A stretch of 64,000 nt of DNA from NCBI GenBank assembly GCA_039105265.1, contig JAPFFF010000013.1, positions 868,001 to 932,000 of the forward strand. Direction: 5' to 3'. Each line of letters starts with the position of its first letter. The first letter of the stretch is position 1. The position numbers and the translations under genes are program-made. The notes below the pieces were generated by a model. It saw only the letters and a list, made by a program, of their open reading frames with translations, had not been told where the DNA came from and did no database searches. Positions 47,663 to 59,029 of this stretch are shown here, one piece after another. Source of the stretch: Tritrichomonas musculus. Lineage: Eukaryota > Parabasalia > Tritrichomonadida > Tritrichomonadidae.

Positions 47663-48979
47663 TTAGATCAATCTTCCATAAATTTCAAATGAGTCGAATA
47701 TTAAATAATTAGCATTAGCCCAGTCTGGTCCTGTCAGGCGCACTCTGATGTATTTGAATTCTTTTGAGCTGGGACGGCTCAGTGCGAATGTGTGAACAAG
47801 GCTGACTCCATTCAAAAATGCGCAGTCTGACTCTTCATCGATTGTCTCAAACTCGCCGCCTTCTGTCCTGCCTTCAACAACCCAGCTCCTCGGATGGTTG
47901 CTGTTCACACCCCAGTTAACAGACTTGAGTGTGTAGTGAGTTGGAATGACTCGGCGATCTTTGAAGTCAAAGCAGATCCAGTTTCCTGTCATTTGATTTG
48001 AATGGAAATAGTTGTTTGTATCGCCGTATCGCAGAACGTTGCCTGGCTGGTAGCATGCACTACTATTAACCACAGAGGAGGAGGTGATGCCAACCAGGTC
48101 TCCAATCTGGCCCTGCGAAGTGAGGTGACTGAAAATTCCTCTGAATTCGTTATTTCCTGTGTATTCAAAAAGTGAGCCACGATTTTCTATCGGATGTTCT
48201 CTGTATCGGTTTCTCATCACTTCACCGTCGACTCCCTCGCTCGGACATTCAATCTTCTGATCCAGACGCTGCGAGATCCGCAGCCAGGCAGCAGCCGTCA
48301 TGTCGCCTGCGCTGAACAGAGACGTGAAGTCTCGAATCACTTCCGCTGACGCATGCACAAACAAAACAGTTTCATACAAGATTGAATACATTGAATTTTG
48401 TGAGTAAAGATCGTTAATAAAATTCAATAGCTGGTCTTCAGAATTCAATTGAAGTTGATCGTTGCTCATAATTTGGAATAGAGTATCAACTGAGAGGTTC
48501 GAAAGTTCTTCTTTGCGGTTTTCGCAGAGTTCATAGAAATGGGCGGAGGCAAAGTCAATTTCTCTTGAAAGGTGGTTACGATAAAATATGCCATATCGTT
48601 CGTGCTGGCTGATTAGGTCAAGAACGTTGTCAAATGTGATTTCTATAGGCGCGATCTCTTCTTGACATTGAATTCCAAGGATTCCAAAAACATCCACTAT
48701 AAATGGAAGCTGGTCTGATGGGATATTACTTGAATTGAAATCAGTTAAATGTAAAATATGCGAAAAATCGCCATGGTGCTGAGTGTTGATCGTAAATGAA
48801 TCGACGGTTGGATCATTTGAATGAATTTGGCATATAACTGGAGATAGAAGATCTGAGATAAGGCGACTGGTTCTGAACTCTTCCCCATTGACAATAAATG
48901 AAAAGTCTTTTTGGTAAGTTTGGAGTGGAACATTTAAAATACTTGAAATGCTAAGGCGTATTGGGCTTCCTTGACTCAT
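47663..48979 (-). CDS. BTB/POZ - BACK-like - F5/8 type C (discoidin) domain protein, second copy
   Basis: The ATG at 48979 (MSQGSPIRLSISSILNVPLQ) gives 438 residues; the longer frame starts with GTG. BTB is at about 22-110 (DFSFIVNGEEFRTSRLISDL, SPVICQIHSNDPTVDSFTI), a BACK-like helical part at 115-255, and discoidin at about 263-437 (FRGIFSHLTS, NWICFDFKDRRVIPTHYTLK, SWVVEGRTEGGEFETID, EFKYIRVRLTG, FDSFEIYGRL). The domain order is the same as at 13191, but the sequences are far apart, so this is an old family. No signal peptide, so intracellular. The 3' half (47690-48330) is notably GC-rich. The stop overlaps a TAAA. Confidence 0.87.
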   Translation of the reverse strand: MSQGSPIRLSISSILNVPLQTYQKDFSFIVNGEEFRTSRLISDLLSPVICQIHSNDPTVDSFTINTQHHGDFSHILHLTDFNSSNIPSDQLPFIVDVFGILGIQCQEEIAPIEITFDNVLDLISQHERYGIFYRNHLSREIDFASAHFYELCENRKEELSNLSVDTLFQIMSNDQLQLNSEDQLLNFINDLYSQNSMYSILYETVLFVHASAEVIRDFTSLFSAGDMTAAAWLRISQRLDQKIECPSEGVDGEVMRNRYREHPIENRGSLFEYTGNNEFRGIFSHLTSQGQIGDLVGITSSSVVNSSACYQPGNVLRYGDTNNYFHSNQMTGNWICFDFKDRRVIPTHYTLKSVNWGVNSNHPRSWVVEGRTEGGEFETIDEESDCAFLNGVSLVHTFALSRPSSKEFKYIRVRLTGPDWANANYLIFDSFEIYGRLI

Positions 48980-50821
48980 ATTAATTAATTCTTCAAATTT
49001 TGGGAATTTTATATCATAAAGCACTCAAAATAATTGAAAAGTTTAACTTTAAGATAAAAATGATTAAAAGTTGTGGTTGTGAAAACACATACAAAAAATT
49101 GATAATTCATTCAATCCATTCAAATTTTAAAATCATTAAAGAATTAATTAGCAGCAAATTTTTTTAATAGTGAAAGGCTCTAATTGAATGAAAAAGCAAT
49201 ATTCTTGTTGTTTCCAATCAATTTACGGAAGTACGAATCGAACAAGATAAACTTAAAATTATCAATGAAAATATACAAAAATTTTGACATTCAGACAATT
49301 TTCTTGTTTTGTGTTCAAATAAATCATAATAATTTGATGAACGAAATTCTTTTCCACCTCTCTTCATGAAGAAAAATATATTTTTATTTTTACTTTTTTT
49401 CAAATAAAGCATAGAATTTTTGTTTCCAATATAAACAAGTTAAATGCTTATATAATTAAATATTAAATTAAAAATTATTATTAAAACAAATAATGAACAA
49501 GTGTAATAGATAAATATTGAGAGAAACATTTATATTGATAAATATTTTTGTTTACCAAAGTTTTCAATCTTATTAAGATTATCTCTCAAATTTCAATTAA
49601 CAAAATCTTTTAGAATAACTTTTGAATGATTCAATATTAAATAGAACGTTTATTTATAATTTTATAAACAAAAATTATTTTAATGTTTTGCTTGTTTTTA
49701 TTTTATTGAACATTACAAAACAGCAACCAGTCACGATTTTACACTTTTATATGATGTTATTACAAAGACAATTATAAAAAACAACTTTTTTTCAAATATT
49801 CAGATACATTTATTTTTCCTCAAGAAATAAAGCCAAGTATCATATATATCAATACATTTTATTATCGAAAAAAAAGATATTTACAGTTAAATCTTTTAAT
49901 AAAACTTTTCATAGGAGATCATCCAAGTTTTTTCACGAGTCTACCTTATTCAACCACATTTTTTAAGAAATGTATTCAAAATTACTTAAAATGAATAGAG
50001 CATCCCTACGTAAAATATACAGAAGTTTCTATACAGAAATTTTCACTTCACAGCTTCCCCTAGATAAAAAGTTTTTGTTGGCTGCTGAGCCTAAAAAAAT
50101 GAGAATAAAACTCTATTTAAGCAAAATATTTAATATCACGTGTGATATATTTTGTTCACACATGATAATATTATTATTGTTCAAATTTATTTTAAGTAAA
50201 CATTGCTTAATATGGTCATCCAAATATTGCATATTATCAATAATTTTTTTTTTTCATAATTGTAAATGGTCTTTGCATAAAAAGAAAATTCAGAATATTT
50301 CCTATATATTCCCAAAACATGAAAAGAAAAGAATTATTAGAATGCAATAAAACAAATCATTTTTTTATTAGACTTATCAAAAATTGAAAGGAAATAATTG
50401 AATGAGTATTCAAAAAGTTTGAAATCCGAGTTCATCCTTAAAGAATTTTTAATGGAGCAGTCTCATTTTGAATACTTAAAATTTTTAACAATTTTTGAAT
50501 AGGAAATAAATTGAATTTTTTTCAATCAATAAAATTGATTTAGATCTCACCACTTTTTCTTAATGATAGAAATATTTGAAAAGATTTTATTAATAATTTC
50601 TGATGATACAATAAAAAAGTTCATATCATTGAAAAATCTTCATAAAAAGTGGTGATAAGTTTTCTGAGCATTCAAATATTCACAATATATTTCTGAGAAT
50701 TGAGAAAACTTATAGAAATAACCAATATATCAAAACGATGTAATACAAAATAATAATATGAAAACATTATTGTAATAAGCAATAATTATGAAAAATTTTA
50801 AGGAGCTTTTTCTATAAGTTT
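48980..50821. other. Long AT-rich intergenic stretch
   Basis: Apart from the doubtful ORF at 49970, nothing is supported. Simple TTTTTGAATA / TATTCAAAAA words recur around 50400-50480. Confidence 0.5.
49970..50350 (+). CDS. Doubtful small ORF
   Basis: 126 residues from an ATG (MYSKLLKMNRASLRKIYRSF). It is basic, with a hydrophobic stretch around residues 65-95 that is Phe/Ile/Cys-rich, as expected by chance from AT-rich DNA. No motif, no initiator. Kept only because it is the longest ATG frame in 1.8 kb. Confidence 0.2.
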   Translation: MYSKLLKMNRASLRKIYRSFYTEIFTSQLPLDKKFLLAAEPKKMRIKLYLSKIFNITCDIFCSHMIILLLFKFILSKHCLIWSSKYCILSIIFFFHNCKWSLHKKKIQNISYIFPKHEKKRIIRMQ

Positions 50822-51320
50822 CATTGAAAGAAATTATCATTCATCCAGAAGTCAAACTTTGCTCCAAAAGCTATCCAAAACACTCCAAGCTTGACCAAAC
50901 TTGAAATGAGTCTTCAACAAACGCTTCAAAGTGACGAATTCGAAGGAGACGACAATCTTCAGTACGTTTCGCTTCCGTTGCTGAGGACGATTCCGAGCAC
51001 CCTCCAAATACTTTTAATGAAAACATATTTGTTAATGCTGGAGTCGTTTCGAGTGTGTCTATTCCTAATCCTAATTATTGGAATTATTATTTGTCACAAA
51101 GCACAGTTGATCCTGTTACCAATCATTACTTGTGGTATGTATTTGATATTGGATTTGACAAAAAATAAAGAAGTTTGTCCAAAATGCACGAAAAATCAAA
51201 ATTCAATAGTAATTGCCTTAGCCGTTTTGACATCTATTTTGGTGCTGGATGTATAGCTCTTCTCACTTATGTATTGATCAAATGTTGCAAATATGGTATC
51301 TCAGATGGGATTTATCCATA
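50822..51320 (+). pseudogene. C-terminal fragment of a surface membrane protein
   Basis: One frame reads SLKEIIIHPEVKLCSKSYPK, then, after stops, DDSEHPPNTFNENIFVNAGV and SIPNPNYWNYYLSQSTVDPV, ending at a TAA in FDKK. A second frame continues with KEVCPKCTKNQNSIVIALAV, and the first frame resumes with CIALLTYVLIKCCKYG and GIYP before a stop. Together these look like the end of a type I protein with its membrane helix, spread over two frames. The start LKEIIIHPE resembles an LRR. It lies just before the 3' end of the convergent BspA gene and may be a relative of it. Confidence 0.45.
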
Positions 51321-51570
51321 ATGCAAAGTTAATATTACATTATAAAATGCTTTTTTTTTTTAGTTTACTGTTACCTAATTGAATCGAAATGCAAAGCTGA
51401 TTTGTTTGATGCAATAGAGTTGAATTCTATATCCAGGAATTGAGTCTTTTTAAAACAAATAATAATAATATATTTATACATAAGCTATAAAACTTTTTAT
51501 TTTAAACTTAAGTTTTATATCTTATTAATAAGCAATTTTTATTAAAAAAGTGAAAACGAAAACAGCTTTT

Positions 51571-54500
51571 TTAAGGATAATTGTCCAATTCATCAATGCT
51601 ATTATTGACACCTTTCTTTCTCTTCAAATGAACAATCAATATGACAACTACAACAATAGCTACAGCACCAACGGCGCATCCTACTGAAATTCCAATAATC
51701 AATCCTTTTTTATTTCCTTTAGGTGATTTTTCATCAGGCGTTTCATTTACGAAGATTTCAGATTCATCAATTTTAATTGTAAATGAAACCGGAACATATG
51801 TCCATTTAGCATAAAGAGTAATATTACTAGGAGCATCAACAATTGATTCCTGAGTAATTAATGTTTGCCATTTGAGATCAGTAAACCATCCATCAAAAGA
51901 ATAACCGTCTCTATAAGGTATAGGCAGCTCACCGAAAGGCTCATTTTGCTTTATTTCTTTTGACAAAATTTCAGTACTTCCACCATTTGCATCAAAAATC
52001 GCATAATAACGGAAGACTACTGAATAATAAAATAAAGCTGGTTCACTTTCTTTGTAATCTTCATGATATGAAATAGCTGATAAAATCATATTTTGTGTGA
52101 TAAGTATTGAACCGGAATAAATATGATAATTATCAGTGTCATTTATTGAGTAATAAATCGTACTTTCTGAAAATGGCGAATAAAGATCAACAGGTGTATT
52201 TTCATAGACAGTTGAATATGATTCAATTGATGCAATGACTGGTTTTAGTTGTTCTTTAGATAGTAATACATTAATATTTTTTTCTGATTTTATTTTGGTT
52301 CCTTCTAATGTCATTTTTATAATTGCTGTCCCTGGAAATTGGACTTTAATTAGAATTTTGGCAACTCCATTCTCATTGATTGGAATTGAATTATATTCTA
52401 ATTGAATGATATTTTGTGAATCCAATTCTAAAAACAACTTCTTGTTTTGTGATGATTCAATTGGATTTATTGTTACTTCAAAACTTAGCTCTCTTATTTC
52501 TTCAAATGAAATATTGGTTGATTCTGAATCTAGAACAATTTTTGGTTCAATTATAATTGAAATAGATTGACTGAAATCCGATTTCATTTTAACACCTGAA
52601 TAACTAATTACGTCTTTTTTAATAAAAATATGAACATTATCTTCTTTTTGGAACTCCAAGAAGGGGATGAAATTAATTATTGATGCAAAAATTGAATTCA
52701 TATTACTTGGATCCATTTCTTTGTTAGAAAATTCAATGGTGCCACTAACAATGTCATCATTTTTAGTAACTATAATGTTATTTAAGTTTAGCTCTTTAAT
52801 ATTCATGTACTTTGAAAATTCTATTTCAATTCGTGAAGTATATCCTGATACAAAGCTCACTTCTGGTTCGACAAATGAAACAACTGGAATGTTTACATCA
52901 AGCCTTGGTGGAGGAACTTCCATTAGTTCGCTATATGTTGTTTCATAACTTGTTTTCTCATATTTTACCTGCCAAAAACCTTTAGGAACATCCCAAGCAT
53001 ACCATCCTGCTTCATCTGTTATCAAAGGGTTTTGTTGTCCATATTTTTGAGCATCCCAAACTTCCATTATTTCATGCTTATCACCATAAACATCAATGTT
53101 TGTAATTTGTTCAAATATTGTTGTTGTAACTCCTTGAATGCGATTTGATTCAACAGCTTCATACACAAATCCAGAAGGATCAAGGACATAATCGAAAAAT
53201 GGATCATAATACTTCAACTTATAACAATCAGAATCTGCCATTATTTTTAGTGCTTCAAAATAGGCAACTTCAGCAGCAATTTGTATTGCTTTTCCAATTA
53301 TATAACCTTTGTAGTCATAAAATGAAGCTATTTTAAGACTAAAAGATGTTACAAATAATCCAAAATAAGTAAAAAAGTATCCATGTAACAACCAAAATGC
53401 TGTTTCAAATTCAAATGTTGACATACATTTTTGAGCCAATGCCAATTTGTTTACAGCTGTCTTTGTTTTTGTATATGCTTTATAAAAATTTAACTGTCCG
53501 TAAATCTGATTTAATAAGCTAATACTTAAAGCAAGTGAAACTGGTTCATACATTTTTTCAATTGTATTCAGAAATGATTCAATTTTATCATGCGTTTTTT
53601 TTGACATTAATAATTGTATAGAATCAATGTCATTATTTATTATTTTTGCTAAGTCAGTTGAAAATGTTGTTATTGTTTTATTTGTAACATCAATGAAAAC
53701 ATAATCGTTGTTGTTTTTATTGACTTTTCTTATGAAATATTCATTGTTATTTTGATCAAATGCTTGTTCATAATTTGTGTTGTTTCTGATCTTATCAATT
53801 TCTTTTTGTGAAATTGATTTTACAATGAAGTGATTTTGTCCATGGGAAATGTTTCCATCTTCATCAACATAACTAATATCGTGAATTAATTCTCCTTCTT
53901 TTCCTTCATTTGTAAACGTATTTGTATTCTTGCTTATATCTATACCACATAAACGGAAGTTCTGTTCCATTAAATCAATAGTCTCCTCTGTTACACTAGC
54001 AAGATTATCAAAAGTATCAGGTGGAAGCAAGTATGTTGAATCGCAATCATAATCTACAATTATATTAACTGGTAATGCTGAAATGAAATAAGATTTTTGA
54101 GCCATCCATACTTTTGTTTCATTATCAAATTTTGCTTTTAATTTATCTATTTTTCCATTTGATTTTTGAACTCTTAATACAACATTTTTTATTCTCTCGG
54201 GATCATTATCAGTAAAATTAACTAAAAATGTAATAATAGAATGATAAAGATGAACAACATAATATAGATTATTGTTAAGAGGACGTGGATAATCATAAAC
54301 AAGTTTTTCACCAAACAATAATAATGTTATTTGTGAAACATCGATATGATTGACACTGTATATTAAACTTGCAATATTACTTTTGGTTTCTATTCCACTT
54401 GGCAAGATTGTCTTTACATAAATTGAGTGACTCGAAAAAGTTGATGGTTCAAAAAGATTGAATTCAATTATCCATTGCCCATTTGCACTTGATGTTGTTG

Positions 54501-57500
54501 AGCCAACAATAACATCATTATCATACAAAATAATTTGTGATTTTGGAATAGATTTACCACATGAAATTACTGTTGTTTTCCCAGTAATTTGTGGAAGATA
54601 AAAATCATTTTCAGCTATTTCAAATTCTGCACTTTTAATTGGCTGCAAAATTATCTTGCCTTCAATTTCAAATTCAATATAAGCATTAACGACAAATCTT
54701 CCAGAAATTGATGGAACAACACACAAACGAAAAGTATCTGTGTTTTCATTGATTTGTGTAGATATGGTATTATCCTTGTATGACAAAAGAGCGATTTTTC
54801 TATCAACAACCAATGATCCATCTAAATATAAACAATTATTAGGAATTTCAAACAAAAGTTTTATATTGGAAACTTTCGATTTGTACTCTTTTTTGAATTC
54901 AACATGACCAGTTAATGAAAAGTAGGAGCCAAGAACGCCATCTCTTTTATTTGGATAAAAAGTTGTCTTTTTATTATCTGTATAATAAAATAAACTTTCA
55001 TCAAATATGGGAATATTTCCTATTCGTACATTTGTAATGATTCCATTGTCAACATTAACTTCTTGTGAAACATAATCACGTTTATTTTTCAAATTTGATC
55101 TTAATTTCTTTAAGCTTTGAATTGCATTGAAAAACTCAGTTTTACCCATTGCTACAACAGTGTAAGTTCCATTTTCCAAAGGAGTTGTTGTTGCATTATT
55201 CATACGAAAATCAAATGTATCAACTAGCATTCCTTTTTTGTCATATATTAATGCAATGTTATTTGCATTAAAACTCATATCATAAGTAATTAATAAGCTC
55301 CCTCTTTGAACCACTGTTATTGAAATATTTGGATTATTTGGTTCAGTTTTAACCGAAATTGGACTAAATTCATTTGATTCAACTGATATATTAATTTGAA
55401 TTATATCTTCATTATTAACGTAGTTCGGTAGGATTATATATGGATGCTGAAAAACAAATTCAGAAATATTCTTCTTCGTGACAGTATTATAAACAGTTAT
55501 TTTCAAATTGTTAAGATCATGATACTGCCTCTTGTTTGCTGTCACATTTTCTATTACTGATTCAAAATATTTGAGATCAACTAAAATTTTCCTCCCTGAT
55601 ATTTTTGTTAAAATAACAGATCCAATATCACGATTATCAATTAAATCATCATATTGGATAGTTTTACTAATATATCCATGACGTGAAAACACAAATTTGC
55701 ATGGAATACTATAAACCGATATTGTAAATTCACCTTTTTCATTTGTCATTTCTAAATAATTGTGAGGAATTTTCCCATTGAATTGTTGATTAGCCAAAAC
55801 AGCAACAGCATTTATTGGATCTCCCGTTTCATTTAAAATTTTACCTGAAATATTAATCAAATGAAAGGGAATAAGTGTCACGGAAATGTCATTATTTTCT
55901 TTTACGATATATTCTTTTTGTTGAACATTGAAATACTCATTTAATAAATGGTCGTTTAAAATGATTTCATAAAACAATTTGGTATCTTTAACGAGTTGAT
56001 TAATAGATGAGCCTGTTGATAAGTAATGTGCATTTTCATCAAACCATTTAATGGTTGTTTGATTAGTAACATCATTTGTGTCTTTATCAAATACCTTCAA
56101 ACTTACAACATACAGTTTAATAGGTGTTAAACTAATTGTAGTTTCAGTGCTTTCCAAACTGAAAAATGTTTTTTCAGCTAATAATACGCCATATTTATTT
56201 AATAAAGATAAATTATATATATCATCCATCAACAATCCTTTGATTGTGTAAATATTGTTAGAATTTGATGCAATTATTGTGTTTTCTGCATTTGTCATGA
56301 CATTTTTGAGAATAATTTTCATTCCTGAAATGTCTGAATCATTTATAATTTTAACATTAATTGTTGCAACTTCAAATAAAAATGTATAATCAATGTTATT
56401 TGTTTTAGCATATTCTTCAGAATATGAACCAGCAACTAAACGAAAAACTAAATTAGGGCAATTAGAAAATGAGTTCTTGTTAATACTTGTAACATCAGAA
56501 TATAAATCAACTCTGGTTAAAGAATTGCAATTATCAAATGCATAACTTCCTATCGTGGTTATTAATTCACCAGATATTACCTTTTTTAATGACTTGCAAT
56601 ATCTAAATGAATTATCATAAATTTTGACAACATTCTTGGGAATTATTATTTCGCTTAATTTGGTGCAATTATAAAATAGATATGAATCGATTTTAGTTAT
56701 TTTTTCAGGAAGATTTATGGAAGAAATTCCTGAGTGAGCAAATGCATAAGTTTCTATTATTTCTATGCTTTGAGGTAAAAATAACTGATTTAATCTGTAG
56801 CAGTACCTAAAAGTTGATCCCCTGATAATTGTTATTCCAGGTGGAATATTTATTGTCTTTAGTCTTTCACAAGATATAAATGCTTCTGTTCCAATTGATG
56901 TAACATTTTCTGGTATGAAAACAGAAACCAATTGCTTGCAATTGGCAAATGCATCATAACTAATTTGTTTTATTTTATTAGTTATTGTTACTGTTGTTAT
57001 TGATGTTTTTGAAAATGCATAAACACCAATTTTAGTTGCATTTATTGGAATATTTATTCGGGTTAAAGAAATACAGCCTTCAAAGCAGTAATCATCTAAA
57101 ACTGTGACACTATCAGGAATACTTGCCTGTGCCAATAATGAGCATCCTCTAAATGTATAAGTGTTAATAATTGTTAGCTTATTAGGAATATTGATAGTAG
57201 TTAAAGATGAACAGCCATGAAAAGCGTATGATCCAATTGATTCAACATTGTCAGGAACATTTATTTGCGTTAACGATGAGCAGCTATGAAATGAATACCT
57301 TCCAATACTGGTCAAACTGTCTGGTAAAATAACTTTTTTTAGTGAGGTTACATCTCCATAGAACATGTAATCAATGACTTTTGTTGTACCTTCTTCAAAA
57401 GTAACTTGTTCAATAGAACTGCCTGCAAATGGATAATGGTTACTTCCACCACTTCGAATCTTCTGAAGACTTTTTGGAATAATGATGGTTCTGATTAATG

Positions 57501-58512
57501 GGCATCCACTTATGAAATGTTGTGCAATTGATTCAATTTTATTTGGTAAAGTAAATTTGGTAAAACTAACACAGTTTTCAAATGCATATCCATTGATTAT
57601 TTTTATTTCATTAGGAAGATCAACATTATTAAGTTTTATGCATCCATTAAAAGCATATTCATCAATAGTCGTTACAGAATTTGGAATTGTAACTGTTGTT
57701 AATTCTTTGCAATTTAAAAAGAGTGAATTGCTTATTATTTGCAATTTATTTGGAAGAATTACTGATTTTAACGAAGTCAATTTGAACGCATAAGATCCAA
57801 TAGTTGTCACTGAATTGGGAATATATATTTTATTTAGAGACGAACAACCACTGAATGCTTGGTTTCCGATACTAGTCAAACTGCCTGGTAAAATAACTTC
57901 TTTTAAGGTGGTGACATCTCCATAAAAAAGATAATCAATAATTTTTGTTGTACCTTCTTCAAATGTAACTTGTTCAATAGAACTGCCTGCAAATGGATAA
58001 TGGTTGCTTCCACCACTTCGGATCTTCTGAAGACTTTTTGGAATAATAATTGTTTTTATTAATGGGCATCCACTTATGAAATGTTGCGCAATTGATTCAA
58101 TTTTATTCGGCAAAATAAGATCTTCAAGATTTGAACAGTCTTTAAAAGCATATTTTTCAATCTCTCGAATTGAATTAGGTAAGGTAATATGAACAATTTG
58201 ATCCTTAAGATTAAAGGCATACTCTCCAATCGACACAACAGGAAAATTGTCAATAAATTCGGGAATAAAAATTTCTGTATCTGTTCCTTGGTATCCTGTA
58301 ATGGTGATTTCATTTGTAGAGATCGAATACACAAAATTATTGAAGGTTAGTTCTTCTTTTATTTGCATCACTCTTTTGTTTGAGGCAACATTATCTTCAT
58401 GAGCAAAATCATTTCCATTTTTATGGTCATTAATCGTTTTATTGGAATCAAATTCATCTAAACTAATTTCTATACTTTGGAGGGTAAGAAACAAGAGCTC
58501 AAAAAGAAGCAT
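51571..58512 (-). CDS. Large BspA-like LRR adhesin with CHB_HEX, InlB-type and Big_5 domains
   Basis: 2313 residues from an ATG; MLLFELLFLTLQSIEIS is a signal peptide. Residues about 70-690 are some 26 TpLRR units (SIGEYAF, YAFKDCSNLEDLILP). Beta-rich modules follow: a carboxypeptidase-regulatory-like fold near 880-970 (NISGKILNETGDPINAVAVL), a Big_5-type domain about 1877-1990, a chitobiase/hexosaminidase C-terminal-like domain about 2094-2170 (DLYSPFSESTIYYSINDT), and an InlB-type repeat about 2174-2240 (FDANGGS, GYSFDGWFTD, LYAKWTY). A membrane helix at 2270-2296 and a 17-residue basic-to-acidic tail end it. Most modules are bacterial in style. It should act as a surface adhesin. A segment with YPFAGSSIEQVTFEEGTTK occurs twice, about 180 residues apart. 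The stop overlaps a TAAA. Confidence 0.92.
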   Translation of the reverse strand: MLLFELLFLTLQSIEISLDEFDSNKTINDHKNGNDFAHEDNVASNKRVMQIKEELTFNNFVYSISTNEITITGYQGTDTEIFIPEFIDNFPVVSIGEYAFNLKDQIVHITLPNSIREIEKYAFKDCSNLEDLILPNKIESIAQHFISGCPLIKTIIIPKSLQKIRSGGSNHYPFAGSSIEQVTFEEGTTKIIDYLFYGDVTTLKEVILPGSLTSIGNQAFSGCSSLNKIYIPNSVTTIGSYAFKLTSLKSVILPNKLQIISNSLFLNCKELTTVTIPNSVTTIDEYAFNGCIKLNNVDLPNEIKIINGYAFENCVSFTKFTLPNKIESIAQHFISGCPLIRTIIIPKSLQKIRSGGSNHYPFAGSSIEQVTFEEGTTKVIDYMFYGDVTSLKKVILPDSLTSIGRYSFHSCSSLTQINVPDNVESIGSYAFHGCSSLTTINIPNKLTIINTYTFRGCSLLAQASIPDSVTVLDDYCFEGCISLTRINIPINATKIGVYAFSKTSITTVTITNKIKQISYDAFANCKQLVSVFIPENVTSIGTEAFISCERLKTINIPPGITIIRGSTFRYCYRLNQLFLPQSIEIIETYAFAHSGISSINLPEKITKIDSYLFYNCTKLSEIIIPKNVVKIYDNSFRYCKSLKKVISGELITTIGSYAFDNCNSLTRVDLYSDVTSINKNSFSNCPNLVFRLVAGSYSEEYAKTNNIDYTFLFEVATINVKIINDSDISGMKIILKNVMTNAENTIIASNSNNIYTIKGLLMDDIYNLSLLNKYGVLLAEKTFFSLESTETTISLTPIKLYVVSLKVFDKDTNDVTNQTTIKWFDENAHYLSTGSSINQLVKDTKLFYEIILNDHLLNEYFNVQQKEYIVKENNDISVTLIPFHLINISGKILNETGDPINAVAVLANQQFNGKIPHNYLEMTNEKGEFTISVYSIPCKFVFSRHGYISKTIQYDDLIDNRDIGSVILTKISGRKILVDLKYFESVIENVTANKRQYHDLNNLKITVYNTVTKKNISEFVFQHPYIILPNYVNNEDIIQINISVESNEFSPISVKTEPNNPNISITVVQRGSLLITYDMSFNANNIALIYDKKGMLVDTFDFRMNNATTTPLENGTYTVVAMGKTEFFNAIQSLKKLRSNLKNKRDYVSQEVNVDNGIITNVRIGNIPIFDESLFYYTDNKKTTFYPNKRDGVLGSYFSLTGHVEFKKEYKSKVSNIKLLFEIPNNCLYLDGSLVVDRKIALLSYKDNTISTQINENTDTFRLCVVPSISGRFVVNAYIEFEIEGKIILQPIKSAEFEIAENDFYLPQITGKTTVISCGKSIPKSQIILYDNDVIVGSTTSSANGQWIIEFNLFEPSTFSSHSIYVKTILPSGIETKSNIASLIYSVNHIDVSQITLLLFGEKLVYDYPRPLNNNLYYVVHLYHSIITFLVNFTDNDPERIKNVVLRVQKSNGKIDKLKAKFDNETKVWMAQKSYFISALPVNIIVDYDCDSTYLLPPDTFDNLASVTEETIDLMEQNFRLCGIDISKNTNTFTNEGKEGELIHDISYVDEDGNISHGQNHFIVKSISQKEIDKIRNNTNYEQAFDQNNNEYFIRKVNKNNNDYVFIDVTNKTITTFSTDLAKIINNDIDSIQLLMSKKTHDKIESFLNTIEKMYEPVSLALSISLLNQIYGQLNFYKAYTKTKTAVNKLALAQKCMSTFEFETAFWLLHGYFFTYFGLFVTSFSLKIASFYDYKGYIIGKAIQIAAEVAYFEALKIMADSDCYKLKYYDPFFDYVLDPSGFVYEAVESNRIQGVTTTIFEQITNIDVYGDKHEIMEVWDAQKYGQQNPLITDEAGWYAWDVPKGFWQVKYEKTSYETTYSELMEVPPPRLDVNIPVVSFVEPEVSFVSGYTSRIEIEFSKYMNIKELNLNNIIVTKNDDIVSGTIEFSNKEMDPSNMNSIFASIINFIPFLEFQKEDNVHIFIKKDVISYSGVKMKSDFSQSISIIIEPKIVLDSESTNISFEEIRELSFEVTINPIESSQNKKLFLELDSQNIIQLEYNSIPINENGVAKILIKVQFPGTAIIKMTLEGTKIKSEKNINVLLSKEQLKPVIASIESYSTVYENTPVDLYSPFSESTIYYSINDTDNYHIYSGSILITQNMILSAISYHEDYKESEPALFYYSVVFRYYAIFDANGGSTEILSKEIKQNEPFGELPIPYRDGYSFDGWFTDLKWQTLITQESIVDAPSNITLYAKWTYVPVSFTIKIDESEIFVNETPDEKSPKGNKKGLIIGISVGCAVGAVAIVVVVILIVHLKRKKGVNNSIDELDNYP

Positions 58513-58910
58513 CTTAAATTATGGTTTGAATCAAAATGAAAATATTGAAAGAAAAATTGTTCTGATTATTTTTATAATTGACAAACTTTCTCAATATATT
58601 ACCTCAGAAAATAAATTTCATATTGAAATATGTTTTCTATTATGTAACGGAAAATTTAAATGCATAACGGAAAATTTCAATATGTATTCAATTTTTGAAT
58701 ATCATAGCAACCATTAAATTATTTTCAGTATTTGACTATTTTTGAAGAAATTTGAATTTTAGTCAAATTTTTGATTTTGAATTTTAAAATTAGTGCATTG
58801 ATTAATAATGTAATTCTGTTGTATAATAATGAAAAAAAACAATATTTTCATTTTCAATGAAATTTGGTGAAGTCAAAATTAATAACATATGAATGAAAAT
58901 ATGATTCAAC
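58513..58910. other. AT-rich intergenic stretch
   Basis: 5' flank of the large adhesin. TCATTTT occurs about 28 bases before its ATG on the minus strand, a possible but more distant initiator. Confidence 0.5.
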
Positions 58911-59029
58911 GATATGTTCAAAATATTTAGATAACTGTGAATAGTGTAATTTATCTTTGAGTTATGTTGTGAATGGTACTATTTATCATTTTTTGAGTGA
59001 TTAAACAAAGGAAATTCGAAAGAATAGAA

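Noticed and set aside
49184-49412. Short ORFs of about 60 residues on both strands
   Set aside because: Chance frames in AT-rich DNA with no motif or initiator.
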